From Anolis sagrei (lineage: Eukaryota > Chordata > Lepidosauria > Squamata > Anolidae): 64,000 nucleotides of DNA. The DNA is taken from positions 20,024,545 through 20,088,544 of the forward strand of contig NC_090025.1 of assembly GCF_037176765.1 (NCBI RefSeq), written 5' to 3'. This document shows, piece by piece, positions 33,400 through 43,800 of this stretch. Made by a program: the position numbers and the translations under genes. Position 1 is the stretch's first letter. Each line of letters begins with the position of its first letter. The notes beneath the pieces were generated by a model, which made no database searches, was not told the DNA's origin, and worked only from the letters and a program-made list of their open reading frames with translations.

Positions 33400-33998
33400 T
33401 TTTAGAGGCCCAAATGGCTTTAAACTTCAAAACAGTTCAAAGGATCTTCACATTCTTGTCATAAACACATTCCAGAATATGAGGAGGGGGCATTTCACAA
33501 TTTGGGAGCCTGTACACAAATCCCAAAAGGGCCTCTCCTGAAGATATTATCTTATCATCCAAAGTTCATAATGAGACTGACAGAAGATAACCAGCTGTCA
33601 AGCTGTTCGTGGCTTTAGAAGTTCAACTACCATCTTAAATAGAGCCAAGAGAGCAACTTGGAAGCAGCACAGATCATTCAGTAGCAGAATAATATTATCT
33701 TGTCATCCTGCCCCAGTTATCAGTTTAGCTGCCACATTTTGCATGAAATTCTGGAGTCTTTACAAGACTAGCCAGCCACACACATATTTATGTGGAAAGG
33801 GAGATAGATTAAGAATGTGCCAGCGCAGATTCATAGCACACAGGACTGTGTGACCCCCTTGATTTTTCCACAAATTTCAGCTGCAAAATAGAGCCTTGTT
33901 TGCAAGTTTCTATTCAAAACAACAACAACAAAAAACAGGGGAATAGTCCTACAAAGAGTGCATTGCAGTAGTCAAAATAGAATGCATTGCAGTAGTCA
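33400..33998 (-). mobile_element. Old L2-like LINE fragment
   Basis: Diverged matches in order to the better copy at 46,440-46,840: a truncated accessory block, GGCTTTAGAAGTTCAACTACC, CCCAGTTATCAGTTTAGCTGCC, and AGAGTGCATTGCAGTAGTC. The 16-base phrase TGCATTGCAGTAGTCA occurs twice, at 33,959-33,974 and 33,983-33,998. Confidence 0.6.
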
Positions 33999-35715
33999 TG
34001 TTATTTAACATCTATATGAAGCGGCTGGGGGAGATTGTCCGGAGTTTCGGGGTGTGGTGTTATCTGTACGCAGATGATGTCCAACTCTGTCACTCCTTCC
34101 CACCTGTTACTAAGGAGGCTGTTCAGGTCATGAACTGGTGCTTGGCCACTGTGACAGTCTGCATGAGGGCAAACAACTCCTAGAATGATTCCATCAGCGC
34201 TGCCTTTGGAAAATCCTGCAAATCTCTTGGGAAGACAAGCGGATAAATGTCAGCATGCTGGAAGAAGCAAACACCATCAGCATTGAAGTGATGATCCTCC
34301 GCCATCAACTCCGCTGGACCTGCCACGTTGTCCAGATGCCTGACCACCATCGCCCAAAGCGGTTGCTCGACTCCGAACTCAAGAATGGAAAACAGAATGT
34401 TGGCAGGCAGGAAAAGAGATTTAAAGATGGGCTCAAAGCCAACCTTAAAAACTCTGGCATAGACATTGAGAACTGGGAAGCCCTGGCCTGTGAGCACTCC
34501 AGCTGGAGGTCAGCTGTGACCAGCAGTGCTGCAGAATGAGGCACGAATTGAGGGCAAAAGAGAAAAATGTGCCAAGAGGAAGGTGCATCAAGCCAACCCC
34601 GACCAGGACCGCTTTCCACCTGGAATCCAATGCCCTGTGAGAGACGATGCAGATCAAGAATTAGGCTCCATAGACACCTATGGACCCACCCTGGAGGATT
34701 ATCCTACTTGGACAATGAGGGATCGCCTAAGAGGGCAAACAAATTGAAATTGAATCCAGACAAGACAGGGGTACTCCTGGTCAGTCGTAAGGCCGAACAG
34801 GGAATAGGGTTACAGCCTGTGTTGGATGGGGTTACACTCTCCCTGAAGACACAGGTTTGCAGCTTGGGTGTGATCCTGGATTCATCGCTGAGCCTGGAAC
34901 CCCAGGTTTTGGCAGTGACCAGGAGAGGATTTGCACAGTTAAAGCTTGTTCACCAGCTGCGCCTGTACCTTGGGAAGTCTGACGCTCTGGTTACATCCTG
35001 TGTAGACAACTGCAATGCTCTCTATGTGCGTAAGCTTGAAATGGTCCAGCGTGCAGCAGCCAGGTTACTACCGGGAGCTGTGCTCAGGGAGCATACAACT
35101 CCGCTGCTGCGCCAGCTCCACTGGCTGCCAGTTTGCTACCAGGAATAATTCAAAGTGCTGGCTTTAGCCTATAAAGCCCTAAATGGTTCTGGCCCAGCTT
35201 ATCTATCTGAACGCATCTCTCACTATGAACCTTCCAGGAATTTGAGATTGTCTGAGGAGGCCCTGCACTCGATTCGGCCTGCTTCACAGGCACGTCTGGT
35301 GGGGATGAGAGACAGGGCCTTCTCTGTGGTGGCCCCTCAGCTGTGGAACTCTCTGCCTAGGGATATTAGATCAGCCCCCTTCCTCCTGACCTTTCGAAAA
35401 AGAGTGAAAATCCGGCTCTTTAGCAAGCATTTGGAACTTCAGCATGACCAGATAAACTCAAATTGGAATATGAACTAGGAATGGCTAAGACGTTGGAACG
35501 GTTGAGGAATTGAACAAGAAGACATAGTTTTTATAATTTTTATTGCTTATTGCTTTTATATTTTTAAATGTATTGTGATGTGATTTTTTGCTTTTAACCG
35601 ATGTATGTATTTTTATATATGGCATCTAATTGTTGCCAATCTGAACGCCGCCCTGAGTCGCCTTCGGGCTGATATGGGCGGGATAGAAGCGACGTGAATA
35701 AATAAATTTTAAAAA
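33999..35715 (+). mobile_element. L2-like LINE, RT C-terminal half and 3' end
   Basis: It carries the RT catalytic motif YADD (near 34,060), then NKLKLNPDKTGVLLVSRKAE, LEMVQRAAARLLPGAVLREH, LALAYKALNGSGPAYLSER and FSVVAPQLWNSLPRDIRSAP. The 3' UTR ends GCCGCCCTGAGTCGCC and an AATAAATAAAT tail. Another LINE fragment splits it at 34,177-34,730. At least one stop (35,146) breaks the frame. Confidence 0.92.
34177..34730 (+). mobile_element. Unclassified LINE fragment inserted in L2
   Basis: One frame reads LRHQLRWTCHVVQMPDHHRP, then KRFKDGLKANLKNSGIDIEN, the C-terminal part of a non-LTR reverse transcriptase that is neither L2 nor CR1. A later frame has CRSRIRLHRHLWTH, the usual zinc-finger end. 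The insert is flanked by a 12-bp duplication GAGGGCAAACAA (34,165-34,176 and 34,731-34,742), so it is a real, 5'-truncated target-primed insertion. Confidence 0.85.
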
Positions 35716-35960
35716 AGTAACTTCATTCAGGCATGGGTGATTATTGTCAAGTCAGTTTGATGAAGCAAAAACACTCCTAGCTGCCATTGACAGTCAGAGC
35801 TAATCCATGATATTTTTAAGGGACAATCACTACCACTGTGGTACTGAAACACTTGCTGATTGAGCTGATTGCCATTCACTGCCTAGCAGAAGGACCAGCC
35901 CTTCTTGTGCCTTCCCACTTGAAACTGATATCCAGAACAAATGGCTGACCTTTAATTAAG
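35716..35960. other. No gene seen
   Basis: Unassigned intergenic sequence after the L2 copy. Confidence 0.4.
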
Positions 35961-36105
35961 TATCCTTCTCTTGAGGTTTTCAATCAGAGGCTGGATGACC
36001 ATCTGTCTTGAGTGCTTTGATAGCATAATCCTGCATGGCTGAAGGAGATTGAATTGGAAGGTTCTTGGGATCTCTTTCAACCCTCTGCCCCTGTGAGTCT
36101 AATTC
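35961..36105 (+). mobile_element. CR1 LINE 3' fragment
   Basis: TTTCAATCAGAGGCTGGATGACC and then GGAGATTGAATTGGAAGG and CTTTCAACCCTCTG correspond to the last codons and 3' tail of CR1. Confidence 0.7.
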
Positions 36106-36156
36106 TCCTTGTGGATACTGCAACCTATGCTGATTTTCATGCAGCAGTCTAGCTAA

Positions 36157-36263
36157 TGGGTTGTTGTAGGTTTTTCAAGCTGTTTAGCCATGTTCTAGAA
36201 GCATTCTCTCCTGATGTTTTGCCTGCATCTATCGCAGGGATCCTTAGAGGTTGTGACATCTAG
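36157..36263. mobile_element. Foldback repeat fragment (TGTTGTAGG family)
   Basis: GGGTTGTTGTAGGTTTTTC, CTCTCCTGATGTTTTGCC and CCTTAGAGGTTGTGACATC match parts of the elements at 50,379 and 50,855. Confidence 0.65.
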
Positions 36264-37176
36264 CTAATGGCATCCAAATGCTTCTAGGTAATGTGAGATG
36301 TAAGTAAATGAGGGCCATAAACCCACTTCAGGTTTTAGTCTGTATTTTAAAGGATCTATCCAAGGTGCTAAATTCAATACAAAAAACAGATTCAGATGCT
36401 TTCTTTACAGTTCAGAATAAAATCTAGAATGGATTCCCTTCCCCAGAATGTAGGAATTACCAGGTGTGATTGCAATATGGGCTAGCTGTGTGTGTGTGTG
36501 AATATAGACAGAAACCATGCCTTCAGGGTTGGTGGACAATTTGTTTCAGCTTTCTGAATCAATTTCAAAATATCACTCATTTGCGCCAGAAGAGTGACAA
36601 GGAATTTTTAGTAGTCCAGTGAAAACCAGCTAAATACATAGATTATTCTACTCTGAAAAAGGTCGCTATTTCTTACTTTTTTAAATTCCAAACTCCCAAA
36701 ATAAAAAAACACTAAGACATTTACAAACAAATTTATTACAAGCCTTTTCATCATATATATTTTTGTGTGCACATGTGTGTGTATGTATGTATTTTCTGGC
36801 AATACTTATGTGTATAATTTCAATAAACAAACATAGTAATAAATAAATCCATCAGTGTGGTTGGTTAAATTTGACCTGCTCCATCCTGAGCACCTATTGA
36901 TTTGTTTTAAAGCAATGTTGTTCTCCATCCATTTAAAAAAAAAAACTGGCACCGGAAGCAATGTTATTTCTCCATCTCATAAATGCCAAAGAGAGCTTAG
37001 CCTCTAAAACCCTTTGGCTCGAGACTGAACGCTGGGCATTGATCTCCAGCTCTGGTTAATGAGATTGTACATAAGTCATGTTTTAACCATAGAGTAGGTT
37101 CTTGTTTGCTCTGGAAGCCACAAACCCCAAAAGGAAATGTAGGAGAATAGTGGGAGGACAGTGACAAGAAACCTCA
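36264..37176. other. SPP1 upstream flank, no repeat recognised
   Basis: AT-rich sequence leading to the SPP1 promoter, with a short (TG)n at about 36,488-36,500. Enhancers of SPP1 could lie here, but nothing in the sequence lets me place one. Confidence 0.4.
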
Positions 37177-37236
37177 TGACCTCATCCCTTCCGCCTGCCG
37201 AGGATTGGCTGGCCGATGTCTGGACTAGAGTTTAAA
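37177..37236 (+). promoter_or_regulatory. SPP1: SPP1 core promoter
   Basis: From the 5' side there is a TGACCTCA element (37,177-37,184), an inverted CCAAT box ATTGG (37,204-37,208) and the TATA-like TTTAAA (37,231-37,236). A TTTAAA box preceded by an inverted CCAAT box is the arrangement I recall for mammalian osteopontin promoters. TTTAAA and TGACCTCA recur at the downstream paralogue (51,533-51,579). The start site is inferred at about 37,258. Confidence 0.75.
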
Positions 37237-37257
37237 TTCCAGAGGTTTGCAGATAGA

Positions 37258-37392
37258 AATCAGCCGAAGAGGAGAAAGAAGACTGAGCAGCATCTTCTGA
37301 AGCAAGCCTTAGGCAGTGCCTTGAGCTTCACCAAAGCAGTTAGCATCAGACCTCTGCCTGAAGCTACCCTCCAGATCCAAGCTTAACTTAAG
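37258..37392 (+). other. SPP1: SPP1 exon 1, non-coding
   Basis: Placed between the TTTAAA box and the splice donor AAG|GTACTT at 37,393. It carries no start codon in use, which fits the untranslated first exon of SPP1 in other vertebrates. It aligns with about 51,602-51,710 of the downstream gene through GAAATCAG, GAGAAAGA-GACTGAGCA and GCCTTGAGC. The 5' end is an estimate. Confidence 0.75.
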
Positions 37393-38959
37393 GTACTTAT
37401 GCTCTTTTTTATTATTCCTTGTTGGATTATGTTATATTTTCATAGAGTTGAATGTGATGCAGCAAATACTTGGGGGAGGCTTTAAATATGCAAATTCCTA
37501 CAACCTCAATGAATCATGACAGAGAAAGGGAACAGTGAGCACAGTATTAAATGTGTTTGCCAGCACCTCTCCTGTTTCCACTTGGAAGAATATTAAAGGA
37601 TTTAAGGAGGAAGTGGTTTGCAGGAGGGAGTGCTGAAGTGCCACTTAGAGCTACAAATTTGGTCTTCCTGCATTTTACCACTGATGATTTTGAATGTCAC
37701 ATATTTTGGGCACAAGAGGTATTCTATATTCTGCCAACCCTGCTAATAAATTGCTAGTGTTTGCAATCTAAGACTTTACACCTAAAGGAAGCCAGCGTTG
37801 TTCTATGGTCAATATACTGAACAAGCAAATTGTTAGGTTACAGGACAGAGCTCAAATCCCCACTCATTGGGAGATTTTGAGCTAGTTCTTTCTTAGCTTA
37901 AGATGGGTATATGATGCATGCTGTCCTGAGATCCTGTGAAGAAGAGAAGTCTAAAAACATAAGAAATAAGCATGCCAGAATGTGCTGTTTTGTGCTTTGG
38001 AAACAAGGGTTGCCAGCTGTTTTGCTGTCTGGGCTCCTGTGCCTTTAAAAGCTGTGTATTCAATGGTTAAATGTTCATCCTCTCATTTAGCTGCAAAGGC
38101 AGGAGGAATAAATGGCAACAAATTGGCAACCCTTTCCTATAGCTCCAGATAAGATGCGACACAATGAAGTCATTCAGTAGTGATGGAAAGTGATTCTGTA
38201 TTTGTCTCAAGGACATTCCTTTGTTACTTCATGTGTTTTGGAAGCAGAGCTCCCATAGATCCAGTCTTAAATGAAGTTCTGTGAGTTCCAAAGAGGATGT
38301 TCCACCACCTTTTCTGCACCATTATTTTGTATAAAATGCCTTTTCAAATTAACCCACACACTCCTGGCTAATAACAGTCCCATTATCCTTGCATTTAATA
38401 GCTGAAAAGGCTGAGGTGCCCACTTGCCTCTTCAAGAGTTTCTCCTCAAATGTACTTTGGTGCAATGTTTTCATATTGATTTTCTCTCTCATTAACCTTG
38501 TGAGCAGACAGGGAGATGTGCCAGCTTCCCCATCAGTCTGCCTTGCCATCATGATTCATCAATTTGTGATGCTGATGTCCCCTGATTCATCACTTTTATT
38601 CCTTCAGGGTCAGGACTGAGTAATAGGATCACTCCTGACTTGGAAATTCTAGCTTGTTCTGTCCAAATAATGCCTTCGAATGAGGAATGGATTGATTACA
38701 CAACCCATTAATTCTGTGTTTGACAAAGTCAGGCAGAAAACAAAACTGTTAGCAACTCATTAATTTGGTAGAGAGCTTATGCTCCTCTGCCAAATTAATG
38801 CTTTTTCTCTAACTAGAATTTCTACAAACTTTTGCCGCATTTGCCTGTGGTTATTTTTATTAGCCAAGATTTTTCCTCCAGTAATTTCAGTTCTTGTAGA
38901 ATTCCATGGTGCTATAATGGAGATGCAATATTCATCTCCATGCAGTTACATGCAAAAGC

Positions 38960-39169
38960 TTATAGAATCACAGAATCACATCATGGTAAGAGACCACAAA
39001 GGCCATCTAGTCCCCTGACATATAGGAATACACGGTCAAAGCACTCCTGACAAATGGCCACCCAGCCTCTGTTTAGAACCTCTGAAGAAGGAGACTCTAC
39101 CGTATGCCGTATTCCACTGTCAAACATCTTGGATAGTTTGGAAGTTGTTCCTAATGTGAGACAGAACAT
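38960..39169 (-). mobile_element. CR1 LINE 3' fragment in SPP1 intron 1
   Basis: ATAGAATCACAGAATCACATC, then CCATCTAGTCCCCTGAC and GGCCACCCAGCCTCTG, is the standard CR1 tail on the minus strand. Confidence 0.85.
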
Positions 39170-39345
39170 GTATCTACATTACAGAATTAATGCAGTTTAC
39201 TTTAATTGCCTTGGCTCAATGCTATGAAGTCATGGAGTTGTAGCTTTGCAAGTTCTTTGCCAAAGAGTGCTGGCACCTCACCAGACTACAAATCCCAGAA
39301 TTCCATAGCATCGAGGCATGGCAGTGCTGTCGAACAGCATGCATT
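39170..39345. mobile_element. Palindromic MITE in SPP1 intron 1
   Basis: TATCTACATTACAGAATTAATGC at the left, CTATGAAGTCATGGAGTTGTAG and the inverse CTACAAATCCCAGAATTCCATAGC in the middle. Relatives lie at 49,279 and 52,036. Confidence 0.75.
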
Positions 39346-40303
39346 CTGCATTGTTGATGCACACAGTGTCTTTAAAAACACAAACATCCTTCAGTCCATG
39401 TTGTTTTTCTTTGCCAAATCTGCATCGTTTTCCCTTCTTGTTGTTCTTGTCATAGATCCCTTGCTAATGGAGGGCACTAGTGGAGAAGGAAATACAAGAA
39501 TAGGGTCAAAATCAAGGTGTTTTGGATACTGAGAGAACTCCACTTCCCTCCTCACTTGGCCATGCACTTCAGTAGATATTGGTGATTATTCCTGATGCCA
39601 ATCCTGTTTGCATAAATGCATATTCACTGTGTGCTCAGTTTCCCACTGCAGTCATGTGCTGGGTTAGGCCACACCAAGGGCATGTTATCTGCAGAGGTCA
39701 TCTGCTCAGTATCTCTCAAACCAAGCAAATCGCTGACAAGAAGTCAAATCTAGCTCAGCTATTCAATAAGGGCATACTATCTTCTCTTATATTTTCAAGT
39801 CCAAGGACACAGAAACAGCTCAAATTTGATGTAACATTTTTCTTCCACCAAGGGGCATGAGCAGAGAGATATTGAGAAGGGAGAAATTCCAATGAAACAA
39901 AAAAAAATACTCAAGGAACATTTACAAGAAATACTGGAGTCTTGTTTGAATATCATTCAGGTTGAATCCTTTTTAGAAACTTTGGCAAAGAAGAATCATA
40001 TCTAATTCTATGGTCAAGAAAAAGTTTGTGGCAAAGTGGCCATATCACTTTTGTCTCTGACTTCAGTGTTTTTCATGGATACACATGAAATACTAGGATC
40101 TTAGAGAGGAATGTTTTTTTATATTTCATCATCCAGAATTTAAAAAAAAAAAAAACCATAGGAAGTACCAAAATATGAAATTCCCATTCTTCATTTTAAG
40201 ATAGTAAGTTGCTACTTATGTCTAGTAAATTTCATGAATTTTTATAAGTAAAGCAATAGAGGTGGTCTTGCTAGTTCCTTACTTTGAAATACATAGTCTA
40301 TAG

Positions 40304-40560
40304 CAGTGGTTCCCAACCTTTTTTTGACCAGAACCCACTTTGACCAGGGACCACTTTGACCCTTATTTGGAAAAATATATTCTTTTTAGGCATTTTAGGT
40401 CCTCCAGCACAATTCTATAGTATGCTTTCACCAAAAGTTGACTTATAGAACCACGATGAAGGAACTAAAACTGCTAAGGAAGTGTTTTCTCTAGACATTT
40501 TCAGCCCTCCAGTATGATTCTATGTTTTGCTTCTACCAGACATTGTTGAGTTTAATCAGA
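40304..40560. mobile_element. hAT-like fragment in SPP1 intron 1
   Basis: CAGTGGTTCCCAACC start, then GACCAGGGACCACTTTGACC, which is shared with the inverted terminus of 31,398-31,738. The right limit is uncertain. Confidence 0.5.
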
Positions 40561-40757
40561 TTTGCTATTATTCACAGTTTCGCATTTCCACAGTAAGTCA
40601 AACCATCCTTACGGATTTGAAGGCTATATTATATTTAAGCCAAGTATCTCCTATAGTTATGTACTTCTTCTGAACATTTTCAAGAGAAAAAAAATTAATG
40701 TGTTTTGTTTTTGAACAGGTGATCTATTACAAAACAATCAACAGGGCATCTCTCACC

Positions 40758-40811
40758 ATGAAGATTGCCATTCTTTGCCTGTGTCTTCTGACCATCGCCT
40801 TTGCCTTGCCA
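40758..40811 (+). CDS. SPP1: SPP1 exon 2, signal peptide
   Basis: Exon 2 starts at 40,719 after TTGAACAG. The ATG at 40,758 stands in CTCACCATGA, a reasonable Kozak context. It encodes 18 codons, ends CCA, and is followed by GTAAGT. The start was chosen for the signal peptide and homology to human SPP1. Confidence 0.96.
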
Positions 40812-43800
40812 GTAAGTACCACAGATATACAACACATACATTGATAGCAGCACAATTTTTATAATTCAGTAGCAGCAATTTTGGACTAACCATCTTTTTT
40901 TCTACTCTTCTTTTTCAAAGATCAGTAAGTCAAGACATCATGATGACTCGGGGAGCTTGGAAAGGAAACATGTAAGTAATTATTTTCCTTGGAATCAGTC
41001 CATTTTTTTCTTTGCATTCTGCAAATTAGACTATGATTTCAGGATATATCACATGACTTCAGATTCTCTACATCCCTCATTGACTGCTGAGTCAAATGTA
41101 ATAGCATCTTATGAAAAGACTCCCTATTGTCCTAATTTTTGGGAAAGTAAAGTTAAACTTAGATCAAGTGTAGCCTCTTAAAGGGGGATAGCTATCTAAT
41201 CTCTTTGCAAATGAAAGAGGTATAATGATGATACTCTTTAAAATTATTAATGACCTTCTCGCATAATGCTGCTGCAGCCATTGTAGGAGGCAATCTTACT
41301 TACTTACTTACTTACCTACAGTGTAGGAGGCAATCTATTTGGGTGATGTCATCCTCTCTCTTTCTTTGCGCATAACTTTGTCATGTGAAAGGAACAAGGG
41401 AACAATTTTGTACTGAAATGGAAATCCTTCACCACGGGCACCCCTCTATCTTGCTTTTTCATAGCACTTTTTGCTCCATAAAACCTTACAATTTATTGCA
41501 TGGGGTGGGGGGAAGGACCCAAATATTGTAGCAACTCATGCTGTCAAGCTTTTTCTGATGTCCATGCTAATTGCCAACACTTGCTTTTGCATTGTTACAG
41601 GAGCACCGCCATCATGCTCACCCACATCACCACCACCGCCACCACAATTCACAGAGCCACGAGCACAGCCGTGAGCTTGTGAATAGCCACGAATCACAAG
41701 AGCACCAAGTGTCCTCTCAGCTGGTAAGGCATCATTTTTCACTGGGCTATCTAATCAGGTGCCTGGCAAAACAATGCCCTCCATATGGGTCATATTGAGA
41801 CTCTCATCATCCCCGTTAACTGAGGATGATAGAAAATGAAGTCTAACTCATCTGGAAGACAAGTGGATTAAGTGTAGTGACTGTGGAAGTCAGAAATGTC
41901 AGGGCTGGGAGGAACAGATTGTTAATAGACATTGTAATCTATTTTAATAATAGGCTGTGTCATCTCTACAAATATGCAGCATTCTATTACTCCATTAATT
42001 TGAACAGATTTCAGACAAAATAATTTTTATTTAAACCTATAGGCTTCATTTACTTCCTATGAACTGTGGGTCACTGGAGTTTGGTTCCAGGACCCCATTG
42101 GGTTCCAAAACCCATAGCTGCTCAAGTCCCATTAATATACATGTAAACTGGTGCCCCTAATATGAAATGGAAAAAATAAGATTTACTTTGGGGTGGGAAA
42201 GGTTCAAGTAGTGCATAGTGAAATTTGCAGATGGAATCCAACTGGATTCTATTTTGAAAGGAAAAATATTGTACAATTTATGCAAATTTTCTGTCTTGTC
42301 CTTCATTTACTCTCATGTCATTGCCGTGACTCCTTTTTTTGTTTTAAAGAATAACTTTAATTAATTAATTAATTAATCATTTAAGATGCAAGTCTTTACA
42401 AAACTGCTATTTCCTTTTTAGAACTCTATGTCTTCAGAAGAAAGTGATGAGATCACAGAGCAACAGGTACATTTTCTTTTCACGCATTCAATTCATGACT
42501 GGTCAAAAGTATGACGATGTTGACTATGGTTGCCATATATCAAAGAGAATTGGGTTCCTGAATCTTTATTAGTTTTTCAGAAGAGGAAATTTTGTTAACT
42601 GTGCTTGTCATGAAAGCTATATTCATTGAAATCCACCTCTTAGACAACTGCAACCAAACCATAAGTTCTGGAGATAGTGACTGCAAAACTCTTATTCCAC
42701 TCTGGACAATGCAGTCTTGTATTCATTGACTTCACATGTTCTAGCTATGAGGTGTGGCATGGAAAATAGGCTGCTGAGATCCATGCCCATCCATCTTTGG
42801 ATGTTCATACTATACAGTCATGAGAGACACATCCAGTCTTATTGTAACACTGGATTATATCTATTATCTTGCAGACTCTTTTGGTACCTTCCAGCAGAAG
42901 CAAGGAAGATGACCATGACCACAGTGACGTGGATGATGATGATGATGACAATGACCACACTGACTCCCATGATTCAGATGAATCACATGAAGTTGTTACG
43001 GATTTCCCCACTGATGCTCCTTTTACCCTACCAGTTACTCCAGATACCTTTACCGGCAGAGGAGATAGTGCACCTTATGGATTAAAGTCCAAAGTTGATC
43101 TGGTGCATTTTGAGAAGTCCAAGAAAGTGTACAAAAAGTCTGGAAAGGTAAGTGTAGCTTATTTGTTTACCCACACTGATTGAGGAATGAAGCACTGAAT
43201 GCAATGATGCATCCCCCTCACCACAAAAAAAAACCAAACAAAAAACCAGAAACGAGAAGTTTGCTTAATTATTGTGAAAACTTGGATGTTGCAAAGAGGG
43301 ATGAAAAATAACTCCCCCTATGAAATTACTTAGCTCAAATATCAAGAGAAAGTGATGGACAGAAATTGCAGATGTCTCAGAAATTGCAGAGAAGAAAAAG
43401 AAATATGTAATTTCCAAAAACTTGACAGGCACATTTTGTGTTTCATTTTTGAGCATGTTTTTTCCCCAAAAGACAAGTTTAGATTAAAAATAAAGGGGTA
43501 ATTGGGTTTTTTTTTTACTTGTTCCAGCCACTAATAAATCATAAAATATGATTTTTATGTGGGAGAGTTTCATGGACAGCACTGATGTCCATTGTCAGAA
43601 TAAAATGTTCCAGTAGAAGTAGGTGGGACTTATGCTTCCCTCCCTACTGCATTCCCCTGCATCCCTCAACATAGTCCCATCAAACTGCTCTTGCCACCAA
43701 GACGTTCTGTTTAGATGGAATCTCTTTTCATGTTATTTGAATCCATTATTCAATTTTATAGTCTCCGGAGCAGCAAAAGCCCTTGCTGCATTTTCAACAT

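Larger units (their letters stand above)
37393..40718 (+). other. SPP1: SPP1 intron 1 and its repeats
   Basis: A 3.3-kb intron ending TTGAACAG. It holds a CR1 tail (38,960-39,169), a palindromic MITE (39,170-39,345) and a hAT-like fragment (40,304-40,560). Otherwise no coding signal is seen. Confidence 0.75.

Noticed and set aside
34567-35148. 193-codon plus-strand frame as a gene
   Set aside because: Part of an L2 copy with an inserted LINE; no host homology.
37258-37392. Coding use of SPP1 exon 1
   Set aside because: No in-frame ATG leading into exon 2, and exon 1 of SPP1 is untranslated in other vertebrates.
43058-43066. RGD as evidence that this is another SIBLING (IBSP, DMP1, MEPE)
   Set aside because: The signal peptide, DSGS, SSEES, DFPTDxP and YGLKSK context and exon layout are those of SPP1.
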